A DNA stretch of 64,000 bases from an uncultured Collinsella sp. (GTDB lineage: Bacteria > Actinomycetota > Coriobacteriia > Coriobacteriales > Coriobacteriaceae), in assembly GCA_959019945.1 (NCBI GenBank), contig CAUEQD010000010.1, positions 22,681 to 86,680 on the forward strand, given 5' to 3'. Under the pieces are notes generated by a model that saw nothing but the letters and a program-made list of their open reading frames with translations, did no database searches and was not told where the DNA came from. The translations under genes were made by a program, and so were the position numbers. Below are positions 7,612 to 15,415 of the stretch, in pieces. Position 1 is the first letter of the stretch; each line of letters begins with the position of its first letter.

Positions 7612-9030
7612 GTTCTTCTCCTTCGCCTCCGCGATCTGGATGCGTTTGTTCCATTGAGCTGCGACTGCCAGGCGCTCGTCTTCGGCGCGACGGCGGGCAC
7701 TTTCGGCGCGCGACTTGGCCAGCAGCTCTCGGCCGCACGGCAGCACGTCGAGCGTGGCAAAGTAATCGCCCGGGCGCTCGGCGCGGCGGATGAGGTCGGC
7801 CGCGCCGTCGGGGCGCAGCAGGACCTCTGCGGAGCGCAGGCGTCCGTTGTAGTTGTAGCCCATGGAGTAGCCATGCGCGCCGGTATCGTGGATCACAAGC
7901 AGGTCGCCCATGTCGATATGCGGCAGCTCACGATCGATGGCGAACTTGTCGTTGTTCTCGCACAGATTGCCCGTGATGTCGTACGTGTTCGTGACGGGGG
8001 CTGCGGTTTTATCAGGACCGTCCGGCTGACCCATCACCGTGATGTGGTGGTAAGCGCCATACATGGCAGGGCGGATCAGATCGACGGCGCTTGCGTCGAC
8101 ACCGATATAGTCCTTGTAGATCTGCTTCTCGTGGATGGCCTTGGTGACCAGGCAGCCGTAGGGGCCCATCATAAAGCGGCCCATCTCGGTGCAGATGGCC
8201 ACATCGCCCATGCCGGCAGGAACCAGGATCTCGTCGTATGCCGCGTGCACCCCCTCGCCGATGGCGTGAATGTCGTTGGCCTGCTGCTCGGGCAGATAGG
8301 GGATGCCGACGCCGCCGGACAGATTGATGAAGGCGACGTGTGCGCCGGTCTCGCGCTCCAGGCGCACGGCAAGCTCAAAGAGGATGCGCGCAAGCTTGGG
8401 GTAGTAGTCGTTGGTGACGGTGTTGCTGGCAAGGAATGCGTGGATACCAAAGTCCTCGGCACCCTTGGCCTTGAGCGTGCGGAAGGCCTCGAAGAGCTGC
8501 TCGGTGGTCATGCCGTACTTGGAGTCGCCCGGGTTGTCCATGATGCCATTGGAGAGCTGGAACAGGCCGCCCGGATTAAAGCGGCAGCTAACCGTCTTGG
8601 GGATGGGCCCCGCAACGCGCTCAAAGAACTCGATATGGCTGATGTCGTCAAAGTTGACGATGGCGCCCAGTTTATCTGCAAGGGCAAAGTCCGCCGCCGG
8701 CGTGTCGTTGGACGAGAACATGATGTCGTGTCCCGTGATGCCCAGCGAGCGGGCAATCATGAGCTCGGTATAGCTCGAACAATCGCAGCCGCAGCCGTAT
8801 TCGTTGAGAATGGAGATGAGCGCCGGGTTGGGATTGGCCTTGACGGCAAAGTATTCCTTAAAGCCCGGGTTCCATGCGAAGGCGTCGCGCACCTCTTGCA
8901 TGTTGCGGCGGATACCCGCCTCGTCGTATAGATGAAATGGCGTGGGGAACTGCTCGACGATATGCTCGAGCGTCTCCTTGTCCACAAACGGTTGCTTGGC
9001 CGCATATGCCTCGTTGGGGGTCAATGCCAT
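6721..9030 (-). CDS. lysA-dapA: Diaminopimelate decarboxylase-dihydrodipicolinate synthase in one frame
   Basis: One uninterrupted 769-codon frame holds two complete enzymes. Residues 1-473 are LysA, a PLP decarboxylase turning meso-DAP into lysine: K64 in FAVKANPN binds PLP, and LCENNDKFA and HDTGAHGYSMGYNYNGR are further family motifs. Residues 474-769 are DapA, condensing pyruvate with aspartate semialdehyde: GTTGES, PYYNK and the Schiff-base lysine in GIKEASGN are present. No stop lies between them. However, residue 474 is a Met (ATG at 7611) with AAGGAG 8 bases before it, so DapA may also be made separately. The linker (about 445-473) is charged and Ala/Arg-rich. Start at 9030 follows the lysine riboswitch. 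Confidence 0.9.
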   Translation of the reverse strand: MALTPNEAYAAKQPFVDKETLEHIVEQFPTPFHLYDEAGIRRNMQEVRDAFAWNPGFKEYFAVKANPNPALISILNEYGCGCDCSSYTELMIARSLGITGHDIMFSSNDTPAADFALADKLGAIVNFDDISHIEFFERVAGPIPKTVSCRFNPGGLFQLSNGIMDNPGDSKYGMTTEQLFEAFRTLKAKGAEDFGIHAFLASNTVTNDYYPKLARILFELAVRLERETGAHVAFINLSGGVGIPYLPEQQANDIHAIGEGVHAAYDEILVPAGMGDVAICTEMGRFMMGPYGCLVTKAIHEKQIYKDYIGVDASAVDLIRPAMYGAYHHITVMGQPDGPDKTAAPVTNTYDITGNLCENNDKFAIDRELPHIDMGDLLVIHDTGAHGYSMGYNYNGRLRSAEVLLRPDGAADLIRRAERPGDYFATLDVLPCGRELLAKSRAESARRRAEDERLAVAAQWNKRIQIAEAKEKNMDIRNLEGSIVALVTPFKKDGSVDFDALERLIDFHLQNGTDAILTLGTTGESATMTDDEDNSVVAAVVKHVAGRVPVIAGSGSNSTQTMLTKSLTYQGLGADGLLLITPYYNKSNEEGIYQHFKTVADAVDIPCILYNIPGRCGCGISVHNVERLAAHPNIMGIKEASGNVAYAAKIAHLLSDNFRMYSGEDALTVPLMSLGASGTISVWADVQPQLVHDMCRAYLDGDVVRARDIQIAGQPLINALFSEVNPIPVKEALAQMGMIEANYRMPLCPMADDTRAALTDALKGAGLLD

Positions 9031-9121
9031 GTCCCGAAAACCTCGCTATCCAGACGGCGCCATCTGCGCATCGAATCCGCATAACGTGGACCCAATGTCC
9101 GGATAGCGCTCCCGCATTGCT

Positions 9122-9258
9122 GCAGACAGTCCTGCGGGTGTTTCCCGCAGGCCCACCAGGCTGTTCGTGCCCGAAATGCCCAGTTCGGCGGGTTTCGCCT
9201 CCCCGCAGGGTCAAAGTCTGCCGACTCGCCCGCGGCTCATCGTGCCCGCGCCTCTATC
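9122..9258 (-). ncRNA. Lysine riboswitch (L-box)
   Basis: Read on the minus strand, the lysA leader starts GATAGAGGCGCG, the hallmark of the lysine aptamer, continues through GGGGAGGCGAAACCCGCCGAA and CCTGGTGGGCC, and closes with CTGTC, which pairs with GATAG to form P1. A hairpin with stems CCTGCGGG/CCCGCAGG matches a terminal arm. Downstream, CGCTATCC pairs with GGATAGCG next to the GAGG before the lysA ATG, suggesting control of translation rather than a terminator. Lysine binding would lower expression of lysA-dapA-dapB-dapH. Confidence 0.88.
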
Positions 9259-9411
9259 AAGTGGTAAAGACCCTACCACGTTGCACTTTACCAAACAAGA
9301 GTATTCGTATATAACGTTTAAAAAATGCAGGGATATGCTAGAAACAAGGGTGCCACAATCCTGCGTCACAATATTGTGTGAATGGATATGCCCCCCATGA
9401 AAGGATCCTTT
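9259..9411. promoter_or_regulatory. Divergent promoter region with operator-like palindromes
   Basis: This spacer separates the riboswitch from the plus-strand deacetylase. TGGTAAAG (9262-9269) and CTTTACCA (9285-9292) form a perfect 8-bp inverted repeat. CACAATATTGTG at 9367-9378 is a perfect 12-bp palindrome just upstream of the deacetylase start. On the minus strand TTGTTT and TAGGGT, 17 bases apart, could be the riboswitch promoter. No binding protein can be named. Confidence 0.5.
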
Positions 9412-10599
9412 ATGACCGAGCTCCAAGAACTTCGTCGCTATCGGCGCGACTTGCACCGCATTCCGGAGCTCGATTTCGATCTTCCTCAAACCATAGCCTA
9501 TATCGAGGGCGTGCTCGCCTCGCTTACCTGTGAAGTAACCCATCCGTGCCCCAGCTGCGTCTGCGCTTTCTTCGATGCCGGCACGGGCGCCGCGCATGCC
9601 ACGGCGATTCGCGCCGACATGGACGCCCTGCCCATCGCGGAGGCAACGGGCGCGGCCTTTGCCTCGACGCATCCCGGTAAGATGCATGCGTGCGGTCACG
9701 ACGGCCACATGGCCATGGCGCTCGCGGCGGCGACTTTTGTCGACCGTACGATTCGTGAGCAGCCGGGCGCCATCAAGCGTAACGTGCTCTTTGTGTTCCA
9801 GCCGGCCGAGGAGACGACCGGTGGCGCTAAGACGGTATGCGAGAGCGGCGTGTTTGAGCGTTACGGGGCCGATCGCATCTTCGGCTTCCATGTGTGGCCC
9901 GATCTGCCCGCCGGCACGTTGGCGAGCTGTTCCGGTCCGCTGCTGGCGCGCTCGAGCGAGACGCACATTCATATCCATGGCGCGAGTATCCATATCGCCA
10001 AGACCTATGGCGTTCCGGTCGAGGAATCGCACGATGCCGCACTGGCGGCGGCCAAGTTCTTGGTTGCCGAGCGCGAGCTGATGGACGAGCTGGGTGCCGA
10101 CGAGCCCTGCATCGGCAAGTTTGGTCTGCTGCAGGCAGGCACCGTCTGCAACGCGGTGGCGGGGGAGGCCCATGTCGCCGGTAGCCTGCGCGTGTTTACG
10201 GACGATATGTTCGACCGCGCGCGCGAGGGCGTGCGCCGTGTGCTTGACGAGGCATGCACCGCAACGGGCTGCACGTACGATCTCGACTTTGCCGAGGGTT
10301 ATCCGCCGGTCGATAACGACCCCGAGCTGTTCGCCCACATTGCTCCGGCCTTGCCCGAGCTGCAGCTTGTGGACGAGCCGCTGTTGATTGCCGAGGACTT
10401 CGCCTTCTACCAGCGCCATCTACCGGGTGTGTTCTTCTTGCTGGGCACGGGCGTGCCGGAGGGTCAAGAAAACCCGAGCGATTCGGACGGCTGTTCCGCC
10501 TATGCCACAAGCGCCCTGCATACTGATACCATGCTCTTTGACGAGGAGATCCTACTTAAGGGCCTCGATGTCTACAAACGATTGCTTTTGCTTGACTAA
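9412..10599 (+). CDS. N-acetyldiaminopimelate deacetylase (M20 amidohydrolase)
   Basis: M20-family metal-dependent amidohydrolase of 395 residues. Metal-binding and catalytic blocks are in order: DMDALPI, MHACGHDGHMAM, QPAEETTGGA with the catalytic Glu pair, and EDFAFYQ near the C-terminus. Family relatives remove acetyl groups from N-acetyl-amino acids; next to the dap operon and with DapH present, removal of acetate from N-acetyl-LL-DAP is the natural role (inference). The start at 9412 has AAAGGA 6 bases upstream; an ATG at 9382 in frame is less well placed. Divergent from lysA. Confidence 0.82.
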   Translation: MTELQELRRYRRDLHRIPELDFDLPQTIAYIEGVLASLTCEVTHPCPSCVCAFFDAGTGAAHATAIRADMDALPIAEATGAAFASTHPGKMHACGHDGHMAMALAAATFVDRTIREQPGAIKRNVLFVFQPAEETTGGAKTVCESGVFERYGADRIFGFHVWPDLPAGTLASCSGPLLARSSETHIHIHGASIHIAKTYGVPVEESHDAALAAAKFLVAERELMDELGADEPCIGKFGLLQAGTVCNAVAGEAHVAGSLRVFTDDMFDRAREGVRRVLDEACTATGCTYDLDFAEGYPPVDNDPELFAHIAPALPELQLVDEPLLIAEDFAFYQRHLPGVFFLLGTGVPEGQENPSDSDGCSAYATSALHTDTMLFDEEILLKGLDVYKRLLLLD

Positions 10600-10613
10600 G
10601 ACGTGAAGGACTA

Positions 10614-10692
10614 TTTGTTCTAGAAAATACGAACAAACGTACGATATAATAGAGATATAAGTCTGTAGAAACGTTTGACGTTACTAACGTAA
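10614..10692 (+). promoter_or_regulatory. Promoter and operators of the toxin-antitoxin pair
   Basis: A perfect -10 box TATAAT lies at 10645-10650. It is flanked by TTTGTTC (10614-10620) and GAACAAA (10631-10637), a perfect inverted repeat over the -35 region, and by AACGTTTGACGTT (about 10670-10682), a second palindrome after the -10. This fits autoregulation by the HTH antitoxin (inference). Confidence 0.6.
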
Positions 10693-10701
10693 GGCGATAC
10701 T

Positions 10702-10983
10702 ATGATTGCATCGTATAAAGATGAGGATACCGAACGCTTTGCCATGGGTGTGCGGGTCAGGAGGTTCGTGCCCTTTGAGCGTGTTGCGTTGAGGAAGATT
10801 CGCCAACTGCAGGTTTGTGCTTCGCTTGATGATCTTCGCGTTCCACCGGGCAACCGCCTGGAAGCTTTGAAGGGCGATCGTGCCGGTCAATATAGCATCC
10901 GTGTTAACGAGCGCTATCGGGTCTGTTTTGAGTGGAGACAGGAGATGGCTTGGAATGTCGAAATCGTCGATTATCACAAGTGA
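10702..10983 (+). CDS. higB: HigB/RelE-type toxin
   Basis: A 93-residue basic protein with the HigB (plasmid maintenance killer) layout: LRKIRQLQVCASLDDLRVPPGNRLEALKGDRAGQYSIRVNERYRVCFEW. Family members are ribosome-dependent mRNA endonucleases. The order toxin first, antitoxin second is typical for HigBA. Its stop overlaps the antitoxin start by 29 bases, so the two are translated together. The N-terminus is slightly longer than in many homologues. Function is inferred from family and context. Confidence 0.85.
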   Translation: MIASYKDEDTERFAMGVRVRRFVPFERVALRKIRQLQVCASLDDLRVPPGNRLEALKGDRAGQYSIRVNERYRVCFEWRQEMAWNVEIVDYHK

Positions 10984-11296
10984 TGAGACTTCGGCCGATT
11001 TGTTGTCGCCGGTGACTCCTGGTGAGCTTCTCAAAGAGGAGTTTCTTGTTCCCATGGGCATTTCTCAATATCGCCTTGCGAAAGAGACCGGGATTCCGGC
11101 TCAGCGTATCGGGCAGATTGTCTTGGGAAAACGTCGCGTGACGGCCGACACCGACCTCCGTCTTTGCCGTTATTTTGGCCTGACGGATGGTTATTGGCTG
11201 CGCGCTCAGGTGGCGTTTGACCTTGAGGCCGAGAAAAGGCGGATCGAACCGGAACTCGATAAGATCGTTCCTGTTCAGCAGGCCATCGCACTGTAG
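10955..11296 (+). CDS. higA: HigA-type HTH antitoxin
   Basis: A 113-residue XRE/HigA protein. The family block PGELLKEEFLVPMGISQYRLAKE is followed by the recognition helix (IPAQRIGQIVLGKRRVTADTDLRL) and by YFGLTDGYWLRAQVAFDLE, typical of HigA. It would neutralise HigB and repress the operon through the palindromes around the -10 box. ATG 10955 has AGGAG 11 bases upstream; a longer frame opens at 10880 inside the toxin gene, but the extra residues do not look like HigA. Confidence 0.85.
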   Translation: MSKSSIITSDETSADLLSPVTPGELLKEEFLVPMGISQYRLAKETGIPAQRIGQIVLGKRRVTADTDLRLCRYFGLTDGYWLRAQVAFDLEAEKRRIEPELDKIVPVQQAIAL

Positions 11297-11321
11297 TGCT
11301 CAAAGATGATGGGGGGTGGCG

Positions 11322-11645
11322 ATGAGGCGACGCCGACAGTCTTCCGTATATAGTCCGGGTGGATGCGGGTGCGGTTTGCTGTTGCTTTCGGTCATCGCTG
11401 TGAGCATTGGCGTAATGTTTACGCTTGCCGGGTTGGCAGCAGCGGCACTCGTGTTGCTGATTGTGGCCATTGGCGTGACGATTTGGCTCTGCCGCAATCG
11501 CGAGCAACGCCATGCCGACGGTAAAACCAATGTCGGCTGGGTCGTCTTCCTGATCATGGTGTACCCGATGAGTGTCAGCTACCTGGCGTTCTTTGTCCTG
11601 TTGATGATCAGTGCTTTTACCGGGGAATCCGTCGCGGTCGGTTGA
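11322..11645 (+). CDS. Small hydrophobic membrane protein, unknown function
   Basis: A 107-residue protein beginning with an arginine cluster (MRRRRQSS) followed by two adjacent hydrophobic stretches (about residues 15-55) and a third near 68-95, so two or three membrane segments with a cytoplasmic start. ATG 11322 follows a GGGGGGTGG box; a GTG at 11316 is the alternative. No family recognised. It sits 25 bases after higA but need not belong to that unit. Confidence 0.55.
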   Translation: MRRRRQSSVYSPGGCGCGLLLLSVIAVSIGVMFTLAGLAAAALVLLIVAIGVTIWLCRNREQRHADGKTNVGWVVFLIMVYPMSVSYLAFFVLLMISAFTGESVAVG

Positions 11646-11809
11646 TGCACTGCCAGCAGACGGTCGCGCAAAGTGCGTTTGCTCGGTGTTTGGATAACTG
11701 CATTGGTCGTTTGCCGCAACCTTAGCTCTCAGCTAATGAATTCAAGTTCAATCCTTTCTACGATGTGCTGTGTGCCGGCACGGTAGCCGGATCGTAGGAA
11801 GGATGAATA

Positions 11810-12253
11810 ATGGCAAAAGAGGGAAAGAGACCGATTGGCAAAATCGTTCTGGGCGTCATCGTGGTGCTGGTTATCATCGGCGCTGTGGGCTCTATGGGTG
11901 GCAACTCTTCCGATTCGTCTGCGGGCGATACGTCAAAAGCCGCTGAGGCGACCCAGCAGACTGAGGAGCGAAAAGAACCGCAGGAACCGTATAGCATTGC
12001 CGATGAGGTCGAGGACACATCCAACCAGTTTGCCTATAAGATCACGGGCACGCTGACCAATAACACGGACAAGGAAAAGAGCTACATTCAGATTGAATAT
12101 GTCCTGTATGATGCCGATGGCAACCAAGTTGGAACTGCTTTTGCGAACACCAATCATCTGAAGGCTGGCGGTACGTGGAAGTTTGAGGCGACGGGAACCG
12201 CATCGCCCGATCAGGTCGCTAGCTGGGAGCGTTCGGACGTGAGCGGTTTCTAG
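11810..12253 (+). CDS. Membrane-anchored FxLYD-domain protein
   Basis: A 147-residue protein: basic start, one membrane segment (about residues 11-31), a Ser/Glu/Gln-rich linker (32-65) and an extracytoplasmic beta domain whose YVLYDADGNQVGTA matches the FxLYD pattern of secreted Gram-positive proteins. There is no lipobox Cys, so the anchor is the helix itself. The role of FxLYD domains is unknown. RBS GGAAGGATGAATA fits the start. Upstream 11648-11809 holds no gene; a GC-rich stem (CCGG...CCGG) lies at about 11776-11791. Confidence 0.7.
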   Translation: MAKEGKRPIGKIVLGVIVVLVIIGAVGSMGGNSSDSSAGDTSKAAEATQQTEERKEPQEPYSIADEVEDTSNQFAYKITGTLTNNTDKEKSYIQIEYVLYDADGNQVGTAFANTNHLKAGGTWKFEATGTASPDQVASWERSDVSGF

Positions 12254-12285
12254 CGTGTTGCATATGCTGGGGGAGGTGAGGCCGT

Positions 12286-12708
12286 ATGCCCGATAAAAAG
12301 TTGACGGAGGAACTGCTCAATGAGTTACTCGATGCGCCGAGTATCGACGGCTATATCAGGGAGCACGACTTTGCCGCCCCGTCGCTTTCGGACTACCTTA
12401 AGCAACTGCTGCAGGAAAAGGGCTTGGAGCGTTCGCGCGTGGTTCGTATGGCCGATCTCAATGAGACCTTTGGCTATCAGATCTTTACCGGTGCGCGGCA
12501 TCCGAGCCGCAATAAGGTGCTGCAGATTGCCTTTGCGATGGCGCTGGCGCTCAAAGAAACCAACCGTGCGCTGACGGCTGCCGGGGTAAGCGTCCTTAAC
12601 TGCAAGGACCGCCGCGATGCGATTATCATTTTTTGCATCGATCGCGGGTGCAGCCTCCAAAAGGTCAACGAGGAGCTGTATCGCTTTGGCGAGGAGACGG
12701 TGAGTTAG
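12286..12708 (+). CDS. HTH-type regulator
   Basis: A 140-residue protein with an XRE-like helix-turn-helix region in the middle (about 36-80: YLKQLLQEKGLERSRVVRMADLNETFGYQIFTGARHPSRNKVLQIAFAM) and a C-terminal helical part. It resembles small regulators found next to Ser/Thr kinases and phosphatases in gut Actinobacteria and Firmicutes. GGGGGAGGTGAGG precedes the start. The kinase gene begins about 100 bases downstream on the same strand, so the two may work together (inference). Confidence 0.7.
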   Translation: MPDKKLTEELLNELLDAPSIDGYIREHDFAAPSLSDYLKQLLQEKGLERSRVVRMADLNETFGYQIFTGARHPSRNKVLQIAFAMALALKETNRALTAAGVSVLNCKDRRDAIIIFCIDRGCSLQKVNEELYRFGEETVS

Positions 12709-12761
12709 CGGCTGATATCTGAGCCGGCGGAGCTGCCGAACAACGATGCAAGCGAACGGGG

Positions 12762-12788
12762 CGCAGATGCCATGGGGTGTCTGCGCCC
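12762..12788 (+). terminator. Hairpin between HTH and kinase genes
   Basis: A perfect 9-bp repeat (GGGCGCAGA with TCTGCGCCC) lies just before TATGAT at 12794-12799. Lacking a T run it is a weak terminator candidate; it may separate the HTH gene from the kinase promoter. Confidence 0.45.
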
Positions 12789-12806
12789 TGCGCTATGATG
12801 GAGGCT

Positions 12807-14186
12807 ATGGATACTCAGAGCCCAACATATTCCGATGACGAGCTGACCGCAGCGCTTGCCGAGCACCTGGCGTCGCTCGATCGCGACGACAGCTATCGCG
12901 TGGAGCGTGTACTTAAGCGCTCGTCCGTCGAAACAACCGAGCTCGTGTACTTTGAAGGAACCGGCGGTGGTTCGCTCGGTCCCTTTGTTCGTAAACGCAT
13001 CGATGCCTCGGCTCAAATCGGCGGGGCATACGAGCGTCTGTTTGCCGCTCAGCGGGCAGGCAGGCGTTTTGAGCACCTGCCCAGAATCGTCGATTGTCGT
13101 CGTGTGGGCGACGAGCTCAACGTGGTTATGGAATACATCGAAGGGGAGACACTCGGGGCGCTGGTGGACCGTCTGGGAGCCACCCCCGATTATGCGCGTG
13201 AATTGTATCCTGCCCTATGCGATGCCGTGGGCGAGCTCCATGCCGGTTTTGCAATGGTGGGGGAGACGTCGGCGCCGGTGATCCATCGCGACCTCAAGCC
13301 GTCGAATATCATCGTGACAGGTGCCAACTATACGCCTGATGACGGCCTGGCATTTTCATCGCTGGTGATTATCGACCTGGGGATCGCGCGCGTATGGCGC
13401 GATGGCGCCGATGCTGACACCGTCAAGTTTGGCACGCGACCCTATGCGCCGCCCGAGCAGTATGGGTTTGGGCAGACGAGTGTGCGCAGCGATGTCTACG
13501 CACTTGGGGCCCTGTTGTTCTTTTGCTTGACGGGAGTCGACCCTAAACCAGGGCTCGACATGCGCGAGCAATGTGAGGCATGCGGCATTCCCACTCCACT
13601 TGCCGATGCCGTCTGCATGTCGATGGCGCTCGACCCGGCCAAGCGTTTTGCGAGCGCGGAAGCGTTGGGACGGGCGACGCGCGCGGCATACGATCTAAGT
13701 CGCCCCGTGCGGCCTCCTGCGCCTGTGCTTGTCCGTACTCCGGCCTCGGAGACGGTGTTGACGCCCCAAGGACTCCAGAACCCCACAGGGCTTCCTAGGC
13801 CTGCCGCCTCCACTGCATGCGGTCTGCTCTCTCGCGTTCCGGAGTCTCTGGGGCGCATTTGGAATACGCTCGTCTTCTTCTCGCTGCTTGTGTTCTTTGC
13901 CGGAAGTCACTTTGCCGTCTTTCACCCCACGGGAGCAAACCAAAGCTACCCGACGTGGCTTCTCATAATCGAGTATTTTTTCTTTGTCGATGGCCTTATG
14001 GTGCTTATGCATTTTGCGCTGTTCGACAAGCGTCGTCTTCGTCGGCGATTCGCGCTGCTCGACAGCTATCGCGGCAAGAAACTCGCGAAACTCTGGCTCA
14101 AGGCATTGGGTGTGCTGCTCCTATGCATGATCGTCATAGTCGCGGTTGCCAATGCGACCGGCGTCGTCGATACCTCCGCTACCTAA
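12807..14186 (+). CDS. Membrane Ser/Thr protein kinase
   Basis: Hanks-type kinase of about 459 residues. The catalytic loop HRDLKPSNIIV and the activation segment GTRPYAPPEQYG are intact; the magnesium motif reads DLG instead of DFG, a common bacterial variant. The glycine-rich loop is hard to see. After the kinase domain (to about 300) come a Pro-rich linker and three hydrophobic segments, so the C-terminus is membrane-embedded rather than carrying PASTA repeats. The start is uncertain: ATGs at 12795, 12798 and 12807 and a GTG at 12777 are in frame. TATGAT at 12794 would place transcription start near 12807, suggesting leaderless translation. Confidence 0.82.
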   Translation: MDTQSPTYSDDELTAALAEHLASLDRDDSYRVERVLKRSSVETTELVYFEGTGGGSLGPFVRKRIDASAQIGGAYERLFAAQRAGRRFEHLPRIVDCRRVGDELNVVMEYIEGETLGALVDRLGATPDYARELYPALCDAVGELHAGFAMVGETSAPVIHRDLKPSNIIVTGANYTPDDGLAFSSLVIIDLGIARVWRDGADADTVKFGTRPYAPPEQYGFGQTSVRSDVYALGALLFFCLTGVDPKPGLDMREQCEACGIPTPLADAVCMSMALDPAKRFASAEALGRATRAAYDLSRPVRPPAPVLVRTPASETVLTPQGLQNPTGLPRPAASTACGLLSRVPESLGRIWNTLVFFSLLVFFAGSHFAVFHPTGANQSYPTWLLIIEYFFFVDGLMVLMHFALFDKRRLRRRFALLDSYRGKKLAKLWLKALGVLLLCMIVIVAVANATGVVDTSAT

Positions 14187-14190
14187 AAGA

Positions 14191-14213
14191 AAAGGGCCCC
14201 ATTGGGGCCCTTT
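14191..14213. terminator. Bidirectional terminator
   Basis: AAAGGGCCCC and GGGGCCCTTT form a perfect 10-bp stem around a 4-base loop between the convergent kinase and hydrolase genes, with A on one side and T on the other. Confidence 0.85.
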
Positions 14214-14223
14214 GCAGTTGCAC

Positions 14224-15357
14224 TTAGATGCGGTTCATCTGAGCGGCGACTTTGTTGTACCAGTCCTGCCACGTGGGCGGGCAGTACTTTTTGGCTGCTG
14301 CCGGGGTAAGGGTGGAGCCGTAGTTGGCGCCCAGATAGGCAACGTGAGCGGAGATGCCCTCGCTCCAGCTGCCAAAGCTGCGCCAACCGCCGCCACGGGC
14401 ACTCCAGCCCCAGGCGTTGTAAGAATTGGCGCAATAAGCACCCTTGGTGCTCTCGATGCAAGCGATGGCGGGGGACCAACGGGGGTCGACACCGGTATTC
14501 CAAGCGGCGACGGCAAAGTTATAGCCCTGGCCTGCCATGGGGGAGCCGGCGAGATAATTGTCGATGCGGCTCGTCCACTCATTAATGAACGAATCGTAAT
14601 CGGAGCTACCGGTATTGGCGTTGTTCACCGTGGTGTCGATGGTGGTGTTGGTGTTGGTGGCCTGGCTGCTGGAATTGCTGCCGCTTACGCCCTCGCCCGA
14701 GAGCTTCTCGGCGGCAGCGGCCTTATCGGCCTCAAGCTTGGCAAGCTCGGCGGCATTTTCCTGCTCGGCTTTTGCCTGTGCCTCGCTGCGGAGCTGCTGG
14801 GCCTGTGCCAGCGCATCCTCGGCGTTTTTCTGCTCTGCCTCAAGCTGAGACTTGGCCTGCTGGAGCTCGGCCTTGTTCTGCTCGAGTTCGGTTTGCATGA
14901 TATTGAGCTGTTCGATCTCGTCGACGCTCGAGCTCGTGATCTGGTTGGTGTATTTGCAGGTCGTGATGAACTCACCCAGGCTCTGTGCGTTGACCAGGAA
15001 GCTCACGATGGGATTGGTGCCCTTCTGATACTTGTACAGATCGCGCATGGCGGAGCTTGCCTTGGCCTGCTGCTCGGGAAGCTTGGCCTCGATTTCCTCG
15101 ATGCTTGCCTCATTGGAGTCAATCTGCTTTTGCAGGTCATCGAGTTTGGTGCGGGCGTCGTTGTAGGCGCTCGTGGCGGCTTCGATCTTCTGCTGGGCTG
15201 CGGAAAGCTGGTCCTGCGTTGCCTGCGAGGCGGCATACGCCGCAACGGGGGAGAGCATCGGCGTGGCCGTCAGCGCAACGGCGAGCACGGCGCTCGTGAT
15301 GATACGAGCCGGCTTCGACGCAATGAACGCTGCGGTGCGATGATTCGAATGCTGCAT
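14224..15357 (-). CDS. Secreted coiled-coil peptidoglycan hydrolase-like protein
   Basis: A 377-residue exported protein. A signal peptide ends near AYAAS (about residue 43). Residues 45-235 are a long coiled coil rich in Gln, Glu, Lys and Ala, similar to the PcsB/CwlO-type N-terminal domain. An Asn/Ser/Thr linker (236-265) leads to a C-terminal domain containing PRWSPAIACIESTKGAYC and NAWGWSARGGGWRSFGSW, which resembles lysozyme-like or glucosaminidase-like cell wall hydrolases, with E in IACIES as a possible catalytic acid. Probable role in cell wall cleavage at division. Upstream 15358-15591 is non-coding and rich in operator-like palindromes. Confidence 0.75.
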   Translation of the reverse strand: MQHSNHRTAAFIASKPARIITSAVLAVALTATPMLSPVAAYAASQATQDQLSAAQQKIEAATSAYNDARTKLDDLQKQIDSNEASIEEIEAKLPEQQAKASSAMRDLYKYQKGTNPIVSFLVNAQSLGEFITTCKYTNQITSSSVDEIEQLNIMQTELEQNKAELQQAKSQLEAEQKNAEDALAQAQQLRSEAQAKAEQENAAELAKLEADKAAAAEKLSGEGVSGSNSSSQATNTNTTIDTTVNNANTGSSDYDSFINEWTSRIDNYLAGSPMAGQGYNFAVAAWNTGVDPRWSPAIACIESTKGAYCANSYNAWGWSARGGGWRSFGSWSEGISAHVAYLGANYGSTLTPAAAKKYCPPTWQDWYNKVAAQMNRI

Positions 15358-15415
15358 CCAGTCCCTCTACAATCAATCGTAGGTTATGGTTCGAACGGTA
15401 TTCTACTACTGCTTT

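Noticed and set aside
6565..8931. Long plus-strand open frames opposite lysA-dapA and dapB (6565-7587, 7654-8931)
   Set aside because: They are antisense to well-identified enzymes and have low-complexity Val/Gly/Asp/His-rich products typical of reversed GC-rich codons.
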